From the NCBI RefSeq assembly GCF_021391675.1, contig NZ_CP090097.1:54641-118640 (forward strand): a DNA stretch of 64,000 nt, read 5' to 3'. Below, one piece after another: positions 19,407 through 32,625 of the stretch. A model generated the notes under the pieces. It was not told where the DNA came from and did no database searches. It saw only the letters and a program-made list of their open reading frames with translations. The position numbers and the translations under genes are program-made. How positions within the stretch are numbered: position 1 is the stretch's first letter; each line of letters starts with the position of its first letter. The stretch comes from Neorhizobium galegae. Lineage in GTDB: Bacteria; Pseudomonadota; Alphaproteobacteria; Rhizobiales; Rhizobiaceae.

Positions 19407-20948
19407 CTATCGGGTAAGGTCGTAAGAAAAGTCAGTCGCACCTAGCTTCATCGTCTCATGATCCAGCTTGTCGAAGATCTTGTCGAGGATAGCCGTTAGG
19501 ACACGCAGACCTCCAACATATCCCATGAGAGGAAACCGGTGGTGGTGGTGCCGGTCGAAGATTGGAAACGTCAGTCGGATCAATGGAGTCTCGGCATCCC
19601 GCTCAAGGTATTTTCCATAGGAATTGCCGATCAGTAGATCAACCGGTTCGGTGAACAACAGGGATCTCATTGCCCACAGATCCTTGCCAGCCCAAACCTG
19701 CGCATCTTCGCCGAAGGGCGACGATGCGAGTAATTCCTTCATCTCGCTTTCCCACGCCAACGTGCCATTGGTGGCCAAACAGTGGGTGGGTTCGCCGCCA
19801 GTCTCCATAATGAAACGTGCGATGGCATAAACAAAGTCGGGGTCGCCATAGATGGCGTACTTCTTTCCGTGTAGCCACGACTGGCTGTCTGCCATGGCAT
19901 CGATCAACCGGCCTCTCTCCAGCCGGATGGTTTCGGAAATGGTCTTTCCGGATATCTCGGATATCTTCATCAGAAATTCGTCAGTCCCTTGGACACCGAG
20001 AGGATAGTGGAAGGAAGCCGTCTCCTGTCCAACTTCTTTGCAATATTCAAGGGTCCTGCGAGTATTATAGTGCTGCAACGACACCGTCGTGCCGGAGTTG
20101 AGCGCCGCCTTCACATCATCGAGCTTTGTGCCTCCATCATACATGCGGAACTCACCATCGGATGGTGTATCGAATTGATCGGAGGCATCCGAAATAAATG
20201 CATAGGACACGTCCATCAAAGTGAGCAGTCGCTTTAGTTCGCGTATGTTGCCGACACAAAAGCCATCGAAACCTGGGATAATATTGATAGAATATGGGTT
20301 TTCGCTGCGCTCTTTCCCGGCCCAAAAATGCTCCAGTACACCTTTGACCATGCTGTCATAACCATCCACATGGCTTCCGACGAAGGCCGGCGTGTGTGCG
20401 TACGGCACGTCGAAATCCGCTGGTACGGATCCTTCGTTCCTGGCATTCTCGATGAAACCATGTAAATCGTCGCCAATCACCTCCGCCATACAGGAGGTCG
20501 AGACTGCGATCATCTTCGGGTCGTAGAGTTTGTAAGCGTTGGCAAGACCGTCGACCATATTTTTCAAGCCGCCGAATACAGCTGCATCTTCAGTCATTGA
20601 CGAGGACACCAGCGAGGACGGTTCCTTGAAATGGCGCGACAGATGCGATCGATAGTAGGCGGCGCAGCCCTGACTTCCATGTACAAAAGACATTGTCCGC
20701 TCAAAGCCGGCGGCCGCGAAAACCGCGCCTAACGGCTGGCACGCCTTGGCGGGGTTAACGACGAGCGCTTCGCGAGCCAGATTTTTATCGCGATATTTCC
20801 ACGTCTTGGTGAAGTCACGTTGATCCGAAGCGACTTGGTCCAGGTGAGGCGATTCGAAGTTTATCTTCTTCTCGCCCAACATCTTCCTGTATTCGGGTTC
20901 GCGGAACAGGGCAGCATGATCCAGGATTTTTTCGGCTGGTCGCGTCAT
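19407..20948 (-). CDS. nifK: NifK, nitrogenase MoFe protein beta subunit
   Basis: The beta subunit of dinitrogenase holds the P-cluster with NifD. The 513 residues show [43 protein letters not shown] in pieces, [18 protein letters not shown], and [24 protein letters not shown] at the C-terminal side. The start at 20948 ([20 protein letters not shown]) is the family start. It follows nifD by 98 bp. No defect is seen. Confidence 0.97.
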   Translation of the reverse strand: MTRPAEKILDHAALFREPEYRKMLGEKKINFESPHLDQVASDQRDFTKTWKYRDKNLAREALVVNPAKACQPLGAVFAAAGFERTMSFVHGSQGCAAYYRSHLSRHFKEPSSLVSSSMTEDAAVFGGLKNMVDGLANAYKLYDPKMIAVSTSCMAEVIGDDLHGFIENARNEGSVPADFDVPYAHTPAFVGSHVDGYDSMVKGVLEHFWAGKERSENPYSINIIPGFDGFCVGNIRELKRLLTLMDVSYAFISDASDQFDTPSDGEFRMYDGGTKLDDVKAALNSGTTVSLQHYNTRRTLEYCKEVGQETASFHYPLGVQGTDEFLMKISEISGKTISETIRLERGRLIDAMADSQSWLHGKKYAIYGDPDFVYAIARFIMETGGEPTHCLATNGTLAWESEMKELLASSPFGEDAQVWAGKDLWAMRSLLFTEPVDLLIGNSYGKYLERDAETPLIRLTFPIFDRHHHHRFPLMGYVGGLRVLTAILDKIFDKLDHETMKLGATDFSYDLTR

Positions 20949-21046
20949 GGCGTCACCTTTCTCAACGGCCGTACCGTTGCGCGGAGGCCTACCTATCCTC
21001 AAGCACTTCACGTTTTAGCAGTTTCTGGCTACGAACAGAGGGGGGA

Positions 21047-22546
21047 CTATTCGGCTGCGACCGCTGAGGGTGCCGTAGCCTTTTTCCAAGGTGCCTCGTA
21101 GAGGCCCCATACCGGGTTGTTTATTGCGAGATCCATGTCGCGGGCGAAAATCGCAAAGCCATCATAGCCGTGATACGGGCCGGAATAATCCCACGAATGC
21201 ATCTGACGGAACGGTATGCCCATCTTCTGTACCGTGTATTTTTCCTTGATACCCGAGCCGACCAGGTCAGGGCAGATCGCATCGATGAATTTCTCAAGTT
21301 CGTAACCATTGAGATCGTCGTAGATCAGAGTGCCCTTTTTGGTATAATGACTGGTTCGCTGATAATCATCACCGTGACCGAATTCGTAGCCTGTGCCGAC
21401 GACCTGCATCCCGAGATCCTCATAGGCAGTAATGACGTGACGGGGGCGCAAGCCGCCGACGTAGAGCATCACCCTTTTGCCATTGAGGCGCGGACCGTAC
21501 CTGTCCGTCACAGCATCGATGAAAGGTTGATGCTTGGCGATTACTTTTTCCGTCGTATCCTCGATCTGAGGCCCAAAGTGCTTGGCTATGGCGCGTAGCG
21601 AGGTCGCGATCTGAGTTGGACCAAAAAAATTGTACTCCATCCAAGGGACGTCGTACTTCTCTTCCATGTGCCGTGATATGTAATTCATCGAGCGGTAGCA
21701 GTGGATTAGGTTTAGCTTGGCTTTCGGTGCGCGCTCTATTTCAGCGAGCGTGGCATCTCCAGACCAGTTACCGATCACTCGCAGGCCGACCTCCTCGAGT
21801 AAAAGGCGCGATGCCCATGCGTCACCACCTATGTTGTAATCGCCTATGACGTTAACGTCGAAGGCACCGGGCGTAAAATCCGGGTTCTTCTTGTCGAAGA
21901 TCCAATCTCGTATAGCATCGTTGGCGATGTGGTGGCCGAGAGACTGGGAAACACCACGAAAGCCCTCGCAACGCACCGGCACAATCGTTTTTTTGTATTC
22001 TGCTGCCTTCTTCCGAGATACAGCCTCGATGTCGTCGCCGATCAGGCCGATCGGGCATTCGGATTGTATTGTAACGCCGTTGTTCAGCGGAAACAGTTCT
22101 TCGATCTCATCGATAACCTTTTCCAGTTTTTTGTCGCCGCCAAAAACGATATCCTTCTCTTGAAAGTCCGAAGTAAATTGCATGGTGACAAAGGTATCGA
22201 TTCCTGTTTGACCCATATAGTAGTTGCGGCGCTGCGACCACGAATACTGACCGCACCCAACCGGTCCATGCGAGATGTGGACCATGTCCTTGATCGGGCC
22301 CCAAACGACACCCTTTGAGCCTGCATAGGCGCAGCCGCGGATGGTCATCACTCCAGGAATTGATTTAACGTTCGACTTCACGTCGGATCGGGGCGTTGAG
22401 GAGTTGCCCAGGCTGCTCGCATCTTCACCCGTTGCCACATTGAGATGCTTGTTACGGCGTTTGGCCGTCCTATCGTGATGTCCAGACAGCACATCCTCTA
22501 TCACCTTCGCGTGAAAGGCGCTGTCATTTTCGTAGTTCGCGCTCAT
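21047..22546 (-). CDS. nifD: NifD, nitrogenase MoFe protein alpha subunit
   Basis: The alpha subunit holds FeMo-cofactor. P-cluster Cys motifs are [27 protein letters not shown] and [16 protein letters not shown]. The cofactor ligands are in [16 protein letters not shown] (Cys) and [19 protein letters not shown] (His). The length of 499 residues and start [11 protein letters not shown] (22546) are normal for rhizobia. It lies 101 bp after nifH in the operon. No defect is seen. Confidence 0.97.
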   Translation of the reverse strand: MSANYENDSAFHAKVIEDVLSGHHDRTAKRRNKHLNVATGEDASSLGNSSTPRSDVKSNVKSIPGVMTIRGCAYAGSKGVVWGPIKDMVHISHGPVGCGQYSWSQRRNYYMGQTGIDTFVTMQFTSDFQEKDIVFGGDKKLEKVIDEIEELFPLNNGVTIQSECPIGLIGDDIEAVSRKKAAEYKKTIVPVRCEGFRGVSQSLGHHIANDAIRDWIFDKKNPDFTPGAFDVNVIGDYNIGGDAWASRLLLEEVGLRVIGNWSGDATLAEIERAPKAKLNLIHCYRSMNYISRHMEEKYDVPWMEYNFFGPTQIATSLRAIAKHFGPQIEDTTEKVIAKHQPFIDAVTDRYGPRLNGKRVMLYVGGLRPRHVITAYEDLGMQVVGTGYEFGHGDDYQRTSHYTKKGTLIYDDLNGYELEKFIDAICPDLVGSGIKEKYTVQKMGIPFRQMHSWDYSGPYHGYDGFAIFARDMDLAINNPVWGLYEAPWKKATAPSAVAAE

Positions 22547-22647
22547 TCGATCCTGCCTTGCTTCCAAGATGATAGTGGCGCCTCGCGAGCGAGCCGCCAT
22601 CCGTTTCGACGCGCAGGGATCAACTGCGCAAACCTCGTCGGAAGGAG

Positions 22648-24024
<1,377 letters not shown>

Positions 24025-24028
24025 CGAT

Positions 24029-24111
24029 AGAGCTGGCTCGGTTTGTCTGAACAGTTTCGGGCGTTTTGCTAAGTGGATTTCCGCCTCGGTTATGCCGCCA
24101 CCGTCATTGGT
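24029..24111 (-). mobile_element. Right-end fragment of an IS3-family element
   Basis: This 83-bp stretch is the inverted copy of the last 83 bp of the IS3 element at 35568-38221: the final codons of orfB (PMTVAA, stop) and the terminal repeat AGAGCTGGCTCGG. The rest of this copy is missing; the ISL3-type element begins where it breaks off. Confidence 0.8.
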
Positions 24112-25806
24112 TGTGTTCCGGCGTGCAAATTTGGCTCTGACTCAGTTTTGATGCAGTTGTGACGATGCTGCCTTGCTGGTTTCCACAAAGGAATCAGCCT
24201 GATGAGCACCAAGTTTCGCCCCTCTGATTTGGTACCGGCTGGTTTCATCGCCGAACGCATCACCCACATTGACGATGAGACCTGCATCTTGCTTTCCCGA
24301 GCCGGCGCTACTGCGTCATGTCCGGCATGCGGACGAATATCGCGAACAGTTAGAAGCCGCTATTGCCGCCAGGTCGCGGACCTCCCCCTTTCGGGAAAGC
24401 GTGTCCGACTTCTCGTCCGCACACGGAGGTTCACCTGTGGCGCGGTGCTCTGCGGCAGGCAAATATTCTCCGAGCGGTTCGGCGATGTGCTACCTCCCTA
24501 TGCCAGACGAACCGGGCGTCTCGAGCATCTCGTCCACCATTTAGCGCTTGCACTTGGAGGACGCCCGGCGGCGCGTTTTGCCCAGCGGCTGATGCTTCCC
24601 GTAAGTAACGACACCTTGCTACGAGTTATCCGCAGGCAAGGGTTACCGCCATCGATCCCACCCTCGGTGATCGGCATCGATGACTGGGCCTGGCGGCGCA
24701 ATCATCGCTATGGCACGATCGTGTGTGACCTGGAGCGTCGGCGGCCAATCCGGCTGCTACCGGACCGTGAGCCAGCGACGGCAGAGGCCTGGTTGCGGGG
24801 AAATCCCCAAATTCAGATTATTGCTCGTGACCGCGGCGGCGCTTACGGGCTGGCGGCAGCAAAGGCGTTGCCCGATGCAGTGCAGATCGCTGATCGATGG
24901 CATCTGATGGAAAATGCCAGCCGTGCATTCCTGGACACCGTCCGCAAATCGATGCGGCAAATTCGCAAGACACTCGGTGCAACGCGCATCAATCCCAAGC
25001 GGCTGACCGCGGCCGAGCGCCTGCAATACGAAGGCTATCTCAGGCGCGAACAGACCAATGCGGCGATCATGGCGCTCGCAGGGGACGGTGTCACGATCAA
25101 GGAAATCGTGCGCCGTACTGATCATAGCCGCGGCTTGGTCCGCCAAGTGCTCAGGGGACAACGCAATGACGTCTTTCGGTCGAGAGAAAACTCGTTGGAG
25201 ACCTATCTCGAATGGCTAGACGCTCAATGGGCTGCTGGCAAGCGGAACGCTACTGAGCTATGGCGGCGGTTGAGAACACAGGGCTTTCGTGGTTCGCGTC
25301 GGGTCGTGAGTGAATGGGCAACACGACGGAAGCGGGCCGACAAGGCAGATGCGGAAACGTTGAACCGCATTCCCTCTGCCCGAACGATCGCCCGCCTTTT
25401 GACAACTAGCAGAGACAATCTGACGAAATCCGAGACCGTCACCATCGCTGCAATAGAAGGCGGTATTCCCTTGCTGGTTAAAGCTCGCGACATCATCGCC
25501 GACTTCCATCGCATGATCCGGCGCAAGGCGGAAAACGAGCTCGCGCCGTGGATCGACCGCGCTCGCGAAAGTCTGGTTACCTCCTTTGGCAATGGCGTTG
25601 CGAAAGACATAAAGGCAGTCCGAGCAGCGATCGTCTCACCGTGGTCCAACGGACAAACTGAGGGGCAGATTACCAAGCTCAAGCTGGTGAAGCGCCAGAT
25701 GTACTGGTCGCGGAAAGCTTGATCTGCTTCAAGCCCGCCTGATCGGCGCGACATGAGAAAACCGCGTCAAATATGCGTCAGAGCCAATATTCCACGCCGA
25801 AACACA
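24112..25806 (+). mobile_element. ISL3-type insertion element
   Basis: The ends are imperfect inverted repeats: left TGTGTTCCGGCGTGCAAATTTG followed by GCTCTGACTCA; right (inverted) TGTGTTTCGGCGTGGAATATTG followed by GCTCTGACGCA. One transposase gene lies between. No 8-bp target duplication is visible: the left flank is IS3 debris, the right is unrelated, so a rearrangement followed insertion. The right-end 22 bp are identical to the left end of the IS21 at 1503. Confidence 0.75.
24202..25754 (+). pseudogene. ISL3-family transposase, frameshifted near the C-terminus
   Basis: The first frame (24202-25722, 506 residues) has the N-terminal zinc-binding motif CPACGRISRTVRSRYCRQVADLP, a variant CGAVLCGR site, the DDE core (VIGIDDWAWRRNHRYGTIVCDLE, DRGGAYGLAAAKALPDAVQIADRWHL), a central HTH (GVTIKEIVRRTDHSRGLVRQVLRG) and the catalytic SPWSNGQTEGQITKLK. 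It ends abruptly after RQMY. One base fewer near 25702 gives GRGKLDLLQARLIGAT, the normal family end, to 25754. Only the last 10-15 residues are affected, so activity is not excluded. Confidence 0.85.
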
Positions 25807-25818
25807 CAAACGGCTGAA

Positions 25819-25843
25819 GTCCGCTTTTTTTCCTGAAGCGGAC
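25819..25843. terminator. Strong hairpin beside the ISL3 element
   Basis: GTCCGCTT and AAGCGGAC form a perfect 8-bp stem around a 9-base loop. It lies just beyond the stop of the small membrane protein gene (25845). A T-run is inside the loop side on the plus strand and there is none after the stem on the minus strand, so terminator function is uncertain. Confidence 0.4.
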
Positions 25844-25844
25844 G

Positions 25845-26186
25845 TCACGTTCGTGATCGGTTGGCCATGCGCCAAACTGCCCACCCCAATCCTTGTCCAG
25901 CAAGCCCGCCGCCAAGTACCGGTACGAGCAGGAAAGAGATGAACAATCCGGTAAGCCCTACCATCGCGGCAAGCCCCTTTACGAAATCGCTGGAGGTGCA
26001 AACGTCGCCCCAATAGCATCCGCCGAATGCCATCATCGCTAAATCTATGAGCAGCAGTTTTACCATGAGCCACGTCTGGTCGGCTCTGAAACGGTCTTTT
26101 GCGAGTTGCCAGTAGGTGAGCGGAGCGCTGAAAAGGATGATCGGGACCGCTGCGAGTGCATAGGTTTTGAAGTCACCTATATCCAT
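25845..26186 (-). CDS. Small membrane protein of unknown function
   Basis: A 113-residue protein with three likely membrane segments: about residues 8-26 (YALAAVPIILFSAPLTYW), 40-58 (WLMVKLLLIDLAMMAFGG) and 70-95 (GLAAMVGLTGLFISFLLVPVLGGGLAG). The first loop is charged (KDRFRADQ). A cluster of Cys-Tyr-Trp-Gly residues follows the second segment. I do not recognise the family. It stands alone between the ISL3 element and the 3' end of nodJ, on the same strand as the nod operon but 440 bp beyond it, so it is probably not part of nod. Confidence 0.55.
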   Translation of the reverse strand: MDIGDFKTYALAAVPIILFSAPLTYWQLAKDRFRADQTWLMVKLLLIDLAMMAFGGCYWGDVCTSSDFVKGLAAMVGLTGLFISFLLVPVLGGGLAGQGLGWAVWRMANRSRT

Positions 26187-26626
26187 TTTGATCTCCGAAA
26201 GCTTCTTGTGAGCCTATCGAGAGCATCTGATTAAATTGAAAAAGAATTGGTCTGCTTTTGGCGCTTTGTTGCTGTTGATGTTGCAACGGTAGTTTTCGGA
26301 ACGGCCTACCGCGCTTGGTCAATGTGGCAGGAAGACACCGCTTACGAACCAGGTGCTCCACACAGAATTACAAGTGGTTCTTTCGATTCAGGATTTCGGC
26401 GAAAACTTTTCGTAACCGACTCCGCTACTTATGGGTAATTGCAAGCTTCCCCGTATGGTTACGGACCATTCAGTTCCCCTCGATATCTACTAGCGCTGTA
26501 TATTCCGAAGAGAATCTCACCCTAGGCTAACCGAATGCACGGCGAACGCATCTTCAGTCTCTATGAACGTAGAAACCCACAGCCCCATTCGAGAGTCAGT
26601 ACTTTCATAGTTCCACCCGTTTGCGG
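26187..26626. other. Non-coding stretch between nodJ and the small membrane gene
   Basis: No supported gene, RNA or IS end is visible in these 440 bp. Short open frames on the plus strand (26247-26438, 26315-26530) overlap each other, lack ribosome sites and have no family resemblance. Confidence 0.5.
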
Positions 26627-27415
26627 CTATTGGGTTAGGCGACGACGCAGCAACGCGATCGACACGAAAAAGGGCAGCACAATGTAAAGGCAAAGAGCTC
26701 CAAGATGCAGCGTGATATCTGGAACGGGATGACCAAGCATTGCCGGACGAATGAGGTCGATCGAATGTGCAAGTGGCAGGAGGTGCGTTATTCGCTGAAG
26801 CATGGGTGAGAGCTGTTCAACTGGGAAGACGGATCCCGACAGGACCAACATCGGGGTAATGACAAGCGACTGATAAAAAACCAGATAGTCGTAACTGGGG
26901 GCCAGTGCCGCCACAACCATCGATAAGCTCGCGAAGGCAAGGCCCGTCAGCGCTATGACTGGAAAAACATAGATCAGGGAGTCCCATTCCGAATAAGCTA
27001 GCGTGGCTGTCACAATACCAATCGCCGTGCCTGCTAAAGACGCCTTCGTTGCCGCCCACGCCATTTCCCCCAGTACGATATCTCCAAGCGTAAGTTTGGT
27101 GTATAGCATTGCCTCCCAAGTGCGGTGATCTCGCATCCGAGCAAACGTAGCGTAAATCGTTTCAAAAGTAGATGCGGTCATCGCGCTCGTTGCGACCATC
27201 CCGGCCGCCAGAAATGCAGAATAGGAAACGCCGCCGACATTGCCCAACATCACGCCGAGTCCTGACCCTAATCCAAAAATGTAAATCATGGGATCGGCAA
27301 GATTACCCAGAAGTGATGCTGGAGCTACTTTCTTCCATGCCAGAAAGTTTCGCCGCCAGACCGCGACCCAATTCAGCAATCCCGACGGAAGTGCCTCTGT
27401 AGAAACTCTACTCAT
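26627..27415 (-). CDS. nodJ: NodJ, ABC-2 permease for Nod factor export
   Basis: NodJ with NodI exports lipochitooligosaccharides across the inner membrane. The 262 residues have six hydrophobic segments and the typical [35 protein letters not shown] N-terminal region (seen in parts), then [23 protein letters not shown] and [33 protein letters not shown] near the C-terminal side. It starts 2 bp after nodI. It is the last gene of nodABCIJ here. Confidence 0.95.
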   Translation of the reverse strand: MSRVSTEALPSGLLNWVAVWRRNFLAWKKVAPASLLGNLADPMIYIFGLGSGLGVMLGNVGGVSYSAFLAAGMVATSAMTASTFETIYATFARMRDHRTWEAMLYTKLTLGDIVLGEMAWAATKASLAGTAIGIVTATLAYSEWDSLIYVFPVIALTGLAFASLSMVVAALAPSYDYLVFYQSLVITPMLVLSGSVFPVEQLSPMLQRITHLLPLAHSIDLIRPAMLGHPVPDITLHLGALCLYIVLPFFVSIALLRRRLTQ

Positions 27416-27417
27416 CG

Positions 27418-28461
27418 CTACTTCTCCATCTCGCGTCCTGTCAGCCGCAAAAAAACGTCTTCCAGATTGGCCGGCCGTTCAAGCAGGCGCAGACTGGGAA
27501 ATTCCCGCAGCTTGGCGCGGACCTGGTCGGAATTAACTGTGTAACAGAACAGCGTCTCTCCACTAGTCTCGATCCTGTCGACATGTGGTCTGACTATCAA
27601 ACTGAGTTCGTCAGGATTGCCCCCGTAAACCTCAATAACCGGGCAACCGATTATATCTTCAATCAGGGAGAGAGGCGGGCCTTCGGCGATCATGCGCCCA
27701 CCTTCGAGCACGCACAACCGGTCACACATCCGCTCGGCTTCGTCCATCATATGCGTTGTCAAAAGGATGGTCTTGCCGCGAATAAGTAGGGAGCGCAGCC
27801 GCTCCCATATCTGGTGGCGGGCGGGCGGATCGAGGCCAGTGGTTGGCTCGTCCAGTATCAACAGTTGCGGATCATTTACGAGTGCTCGCGCCAACGTCAA
27901 TCGGCGCTTCATGCCGCCCGACAAGTCTGATACGCGCACGTCGGCTTTGGCCTCAAGCTGTGCAAATTCCAAAAGCGATGGGATGAGCTTTTCGATCGCG
28001 CGGGTACTCATTTGGAAGTAACGACCAAAGACCAATAGATTCTCGCGAACGGTGAACTCCATGTCCAAATTGTCGAACTGCGACACTACCCCGATGCTCG
28101 CTCGCGCTAAACGAGCCTTCCCTGGCACCGGCAGCCCAAGTACAGATATCTTTCCCGCGCTCGGTGTCGCCATCCCAAGCAACATACGCGTAATCGTGCT
28201 TTTGCCTGCACCGTTTGGTCCTAGCAACCCGAAGCACTCTCCAGCTTTCACGCCGAACGACAAGGAATCGACGACAGTTTTGTCACGGTAGATCATAGTA
28301 ACGGCCTGAAGATCGATCGCCATGGTAGGCGCAGAGTTGGACGCCGGTTCAAGACGGCCCGTCTTGATTTCGCGCTCAGGATTGGATCGAGCGGAGGCAG
28401 AGTTTTGATCCATTGCTATAGTCTTCGGTCTCAACATTTCACGTTCCATGTTCTCGCCCAT
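27418..28461 (-). CDS. nodI: NodI, ABC ATPase for Nod factor export
   Basis: The ATPase subunit of the NodIJ exporter. It has Walker [15 protein letters not shown]-loop region [15 protein letters not shown], signature [16 protein letters not shown] and Walker [21 protein letters not shown], followed by the H-loop [15 protein letters not shown] chose the ATG at 28461, with GGAGG five bases upstream and 2 bp after the nodC stop, giving 347 residues. An N-terminal extension of about 45 residues before the ABC domain is longer than in some NodI. Confidence 0.95.
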   Translation of the reverse strand: MGENMEREMLRPKTIAMDQNSASARSNPEREIKTGRLEPASNSAPTMAIDLQAVTMIYRDKTVVDSLSFGVKAGECFGLLGPNGAGKSTITRMLLGMATPSAGKISVLGLPVPGKARLARASIGVVSQFDNLDMEFTVRENLLVFGRYFQMSTRAIEKLIPSLLEFAQLEAKADVRVSDLSGGMKRRLTLARALVNDPQLLILDEPTTGLDPPARHQIWERLRSLLIRGKTILLTTHMMDEAERMCDRLCVLEGGRMIAEGPPLSLIEDIIGCPVIEVYGGNPDELSLIVRPHVDRIETSGETLFCYTVNSDQVRAKLREFPSLRLLERPANLEDVFLRLTGREMEK

Positions 28462-28463
28462 AC

Positions 28464-29765
28464 CTACCTCCGAAAGCGCCACGAAGTACCGCCCCCAAAA
28501 GGGGATTCTGAGGCCACGATCTCAGCTTCATTCGAAGCGGCGTTACTTTCGGCAATCGCCGGTCCGTCGGTCGTCGAACCGCGAGACAGCCAGTCGCTGT
28601 TGGAGAGCGTGAGCAGGGCAAAGCCCTTCAAAGGGATCAACATGAACAGGTTTATTAGCGTGTGAAGCGAGAATGCCAGAAATCGGATTTGGCGCGCGCG
28701 GTAGGCGGCGACTGAACATCGCACCATCGTCATCGACGCGATGATGATGATCGTCCATCCTGGCACCGTTGCTGTTAAGATGAATTGGGTTATGCCGGTG
28801 GCTGAAGACACTGCCAAAAGCAATGGTCCGATGTTCTGGTGAATGGCATCCAATGTCAAAAAGCGGTTGTGGCTAGGCAGAAGAGGCAAAGCGAGTAAGG
28901 TGTCACGGAAGGTGCTGCGTGCCCAACGTAGTTGCTGACGTAGGTAGGACCCCATGCGGTCTGGTACGACAGTTTTCGCTATTGCCTCGGGAACGTATTC
29001 CGTTCTGAATCCTGCACTTAGCATTAGGATCGTTAAATGGCGATCCTCGCCAAAGTCACTTGGTTTGCCGCGATAAAGTTGCGTTTGATACTGATCAAGA
29101 AGCAAGAGAAGTGCGGACCGGCGGTACATAGCGCACGGGCCGCAGCAACACATAACCGCGCCAAACCGAGCCTGGGCGGCGCGTTCGTCGTTACAGGCTA
29201 ACCAGTATTCCATGTCAATCAAGCGCGTCAGCAAATTTTTGTCGCGATTGCTCGCTTTCAATTGGCCCATGGCGGCGCCAACGTCAGAGCCGCGCATTTT
29301 TTCGACGAGCAGAGTCACGACGTCTGAGGCGATGGAAGTGTCCGAATCCACATTTAAGATCAGGTCTCCACATGACCGTTCTATTGCAGCGATCTGTGCT
29401 TTGCGCTTTCCGACATTCTTCGACAGCAGCAGGAATTCGAACCTCGGATCCGACGTGTAGAAGTCGTGAACAGGCAAGATTGCCTCACGATTGCAGGAGC
29501 CGTCATCAACCATATATATTCGAAGTTTGCCGCCATAGTCCTGCCCCGCCAACGAGGAGAGGCAGGCCGAAAGAATGGCCGGATCTTCGTTGAAGCATGG
29601 GACAATGATGTCTACGCTGGGCAAAGCGGCAGGATCAATGTCCTTTGAGCGCGGCTGTGAGCCGCTGGCTTTGCGCGCATAGAAAGCCTGCATACTTTTA
29701 TAGATTGCCGATAACAGCGCATGAAGCGTGACGGCTGCGATACCGATTGTTTCAAGCAAGGTCAT
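28464..29765 (-). CDS. nodC: NodC, N-acetylglucosaminyltransferase (Nod factor backbone)
   Basis: NodC polymerises GlcNAc into the chitin oligomer of Nod factors and sets its length. It is a family 2 glycosyltransferase: [22 protein letters not shown] (DxD), GEDRHLT and the [11 protein letters not shown] motif (Q-x-x-RW). It has an N-terminal membrane anchor ([17 protein letters not shown]) and two or more C-terminal membrane segments. The start at ATG 29765 (MTLLETIG) matches family N-termini; a TTG at 29786 is possible. Length 433. Confidence 0.96.
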   Translation of the reverse strand: MTLLETIGIAAVTLHALLSAIYKSMQAFYARKASGSQPRSKDIDPAALPSVDIIVPCFNEDPAILSACLSSLAGQDYGGKLRIYMVDDGSCNREAILPVHDFYTSDPRFEFLLLSKNVGKRKAQIAAIERSCGDLILNVDSDTSIASDVVTLLVEKMRGSDVGAAMGQLKASNRDKNLLTRLIDMEYWLACNDERAAQARFGAVMCCCGPCAMYRRSALLLLLDQYQTQLYRGKPSDFGEDRHLTILMLSAGFRTEYVPEAIAKTVVPDRMGSYLRQQLRWARSTFRDTLLALPLLPSHNRFLTLDAIHQNIGPLLLAVSSATGITQFILTATVPGWTIIIIASMTMVRCSVAAYRARQIRFLAFSLHTLINLFMLIPLKGFALLTLSNSDWLSRGSTTDGPAIAESNAASNEAEIVASESPFGGGTSWRFRR

Positions 29766-29788
29766 AGTATCTCGTGTGTTGATCAATG

Positions 29789-30433
29789 CTAGGGAAGTGA
29801 ACGGATCGTCAGTCCACGGCTACGCAGTGATTTGATGATTGCGGATATGGCTGCAAGCGTTTGATCACGCAGCGTTGGAAGCTTGGCCGGGTCCGCAGCA
29901 CCGGGGGGGCATCCATCGTGCAGAAGCACGATGGATCCGGGTTTGGCAGCTGCAAGCACGCGGTCAACGATGGCGTCGACGCCCGGGCAAGACCAGTCTC
30001 GAGGGTCAACTGACCAATGTACGGGGGCTAAACCTAAGCTTGCCGATTTGACGAGAGCTTCTTCCGTCCACTTGCCATAGGGAGCTCGAATGTGGCGGAT
30101 GGAAGCGCCAGGGCATGCGGAGATAATGGCCCTATTTGCTTCATCTATTTCACGTTCCACCTGTGGCCGGCTGCAGGTGGCCAGATCGGGATGCGTCATC
30201 GTGTGATTGGCCACACCGTGGCCTTCCGAAACAATACGTTGAACAAGGCCTGGATGTACTTCCGCGTTCGCACCAATGACAAAAAAAGTTGCTGAGACGG
30301 CGTGCTGTGCCAGGACATCCAAAATATGTGGTGTGCAAAATGGGTTGGGACCGTCATCGAACGTCAGGTAGACGCACGGATCGTCGGCACCAGCATCCAC
30401 GTCCACACTATCTATGATATTGAGGTTCTTCAT
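29789..30433 (-). CDS. nodB: NodB, chitooligosaccharide deacetylase
   Basis: NodB removes the acetyl group from the non-reducing terminal GlcNAc so NodA can acylate it. It is a carbohydrate esterase 4 protein: [10 protein letters not shown] (catalytic Asp and metal Asp), HTMTHPDL (metal His pair), [12 protein letters not shown] and IVLLHDG. Length 214, normal. The start overlaps the nodA stop (ATGA, 30430-30433). A perfect 11-bp inverted repeat (29911-29936) lies over the LLHDGC codons. Confidence 0.96.
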
Positions 30434-31020
30434 AGTTCCGGCCCGCGTCGCTGTATCAGGGACCCCGACGGCCAGTCGCTCATTGTGCGCCCAACCGGCA
30501 CTACAACAACTAAAACGTCTTCGGTTCGAGTGGCCGGGCAGTCACGATAGACATCCGCAAGGGTAGACTCTACTCGAATGCCGGACACGATATTTGCCGC
30601 GCCATCCCTGCAGAATCTCTCGATGTGATTTCGCATCGCGTATCGCACAGTTCCGAATGCGAAAGGCACGCCAAGGTCGTCCACGACCGGAGCCATGGCT
30701 CGAATGGAGTGAGCGATGCCCAATTTTTCTAAATCCGGTCGAACACCATATAACCCCAACTCAGCCACAAGTACTTCTGTCTCACCCACTCTGATGAAAC
30801 GCCGTAACAACCCTAGATGACCGGCTATTCCCTTGGAATCGTAGGCAATGGCGCGAAGCTCAGGCCGTGCGCCGGCCCAGCTACGACCATCCTCGAAGGG
30901 TTTGGCGTTAAACTTCCCGGTTGGGCCATAGGTATTTCGAAAGAATGATGCCAGCTCCTCGTGGTCGGAGGAAGCCAACTCAGTTTCCCAATGTAATTTC
31001 CAATGCACCCCGGAAGACAT
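30430..31020 (-). CDS. nodA: NodA, Nod factor N-acyltransferase
   Basis: NodA attaches the fatty acyl chain to the deacetylated chitin oligomer; its specificity helps choose unusual unsaturated chains when NodFE are present. The start at 31020 ([15 protein letters not shown]) gives 196 residues, exactly the family length. Conserved blocks are [36 protein letters not shown] and [14 protein letters not shown]. It is the first gene of nodABCIJ, 170 bp downstream of the nod box. Confidence 0.96.
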
Positions 31021-31190
31021 GCAGCGCTCCAATTGTTGTTTGACCAAAGGAAACAACCATAAACAGCAGCAATCCAACGCACGGGACCGCTGCTTTGGGC
31101 TGTGGAGCTGGCTTGGCCCACCAATGCACAGCAGCCCTCCTTGACCGGCCCGATTTCTGCAGGATAGTGGGTCTTCTAGTTCGATGAGAT

Positions 31191-31239
31191 GATATCGGTA
31201 AAATCTATTGTTTGGATATGAGGCATCTAGGAGATGGAT
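31191..31239 (-). promoter_or_regulatory. nod box controlling nodABCIJ
   Basis: Read on the minus strand it starts ATCCATCTCCTAGATG and ends AAACAATAGATTTTACCGAT, matching the 49-bp nod box consensus with few changes. It lies between the divergent nodA and nodD starts and ends 5 bp before the nodD ATG, so NodD bound here could also repress its own gene. Confidence 0.93.
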
Positions 31240-31244
31240 ATCGG

Positions 31245-32177
31245 ATGCGATTCAGAGGCTTGGACTTAAACCTGCTTGTAGCGCTCGACGCTCTGATGAC
31301 CGAGCGGCAATTAACTGCCGCAGCCCGGCGCATCAACCTCAGTCAACCGGCAATGAGTGCAGCTATCGCCCGTCTCCGAAATTATTTCCATGATGATCTC
31401 TTCGTGATGCAAGGGCGCGAACTCATTTTGACACCCCGTGCCGAAGCACTTGCGCCTGCTGTTCGAGACACCCTGCTCCACATCCAACTCTCTGTTATCG
31501 CCTGGGATCCGATCAAACCCGCGGAGTCCGATCGTCGATTCAGAATTATCCTGTCCGACTTCATGACACTGATATTCATGGAGAAGGTGATAAAGCGAAT
31601 TGCGCGGGAGGCGCCCCGTGTGACCTTTGAACTGTTGCCCCTTGATGACGATCCTGACGAGCTTCTGCGCCGGGGCGACGTTGATTTTCTGATTCTGCCG
31701 GATTTGCTGATGCCGAACATCCATCCCAAAGCGAAGCTCTTCGATGAGACGCTTGTTTGCGTAGGATGCCCAATGAACAAGCAGTTGGAAGATCGGCTTT
31801 CCATGGAAAAGTTTATGTCGATGGGGCACGTCGCGGCCAAATTTGGCCGTTTAATGAAGCCTTCAGTTGAGCAATGGCTATTGCTCGAACATGGGTTTAG
31901 AAGGAGGATTGAGCTCGTCGTACCAGGCTTTACTTTGATCCCGCCACTGCTCGTGGGGACGGACCGAATAGCGACCCTTCCAATGCGATTGGTGAAACAT
32001 TTCGAGCAGACGATACCCCTGAAGATAGTCGAACATCCGCTTCCACCTCTCCACTTCCCCCTGGCAGTCCAATGGCCCGCGCTTCACAATACCGACCCAG
32101 GCAACATCTGGATGCGTGAGATCATGTTTGATGAAGCTTCCCGGATGGAAGCTTCATCGGAGACGTCGGCTGTTTAG
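31245..32177 (+). CDS. nodD: NodD, LysR-type regulator of nod genes
   Basis: NodD binds nod boxes and activates with plant flavonoids. The start at 31245 gives [20 protein letters not shown], the invariant NodD beginning; 310 residues. The HTH is at residues 18-40 ([25 protein letters not shown]). The C-terminal effector domain has DVDFLILPD and [20 protein letters not shown], as in flavonoid-responsive NodD. It is divergent from nodA over a 224-bp gap. Which flavonoid it senses cannot be told. Confidence 0.96.
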
Positions 32178-32625
32178 GCGGTACCGTTCGCTTGGACGGA
32201 TGCTGCTGACCCGATAGAAGCCACGGAACGGTGTTGACGCGACAGAATTGTAACGTTCGGCGAACAGCGTGATTTTGCTCTTTCTTCAACGATGCTAGCT
32301 GAATGAAGACAATGCAGATCCAGCTTTTCGGAACATCGCTGGCTTAGGACGGGGGCAACGCCGCTCCTTGGACATCATCACACTTCCCCCCTCGCTGACT
32401 ACATTGCGCTCAACCTTGTGATCCCTTTTGATCGCAGGCGATCGACAATTGTGGCCCCCGAGCTGACGGACGGCATATGTCCATTTCGCAATTTCGCTTA
32501 CGTCTAGCGATCAAGAGCCAGTCGGCGGATTAGGCTTTGACCGTAGCGGCCCGACGATGGAGGTCTCGTCACGAGGAGCGCCCGGGCTGGCTCCCAAGTG
32601 ACCTCTTAATCGATGCTCCACGGCG
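32178..32625. other. Intergenic region between nodD and the nodF nod box
   Basis: No supported gene is seen in these 448 bp. Minus-strand and plus-strand open frames near 32511-32899 overlap the nod box and show no family resemblance. No IS end was recognised. Confidence 0.5.
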
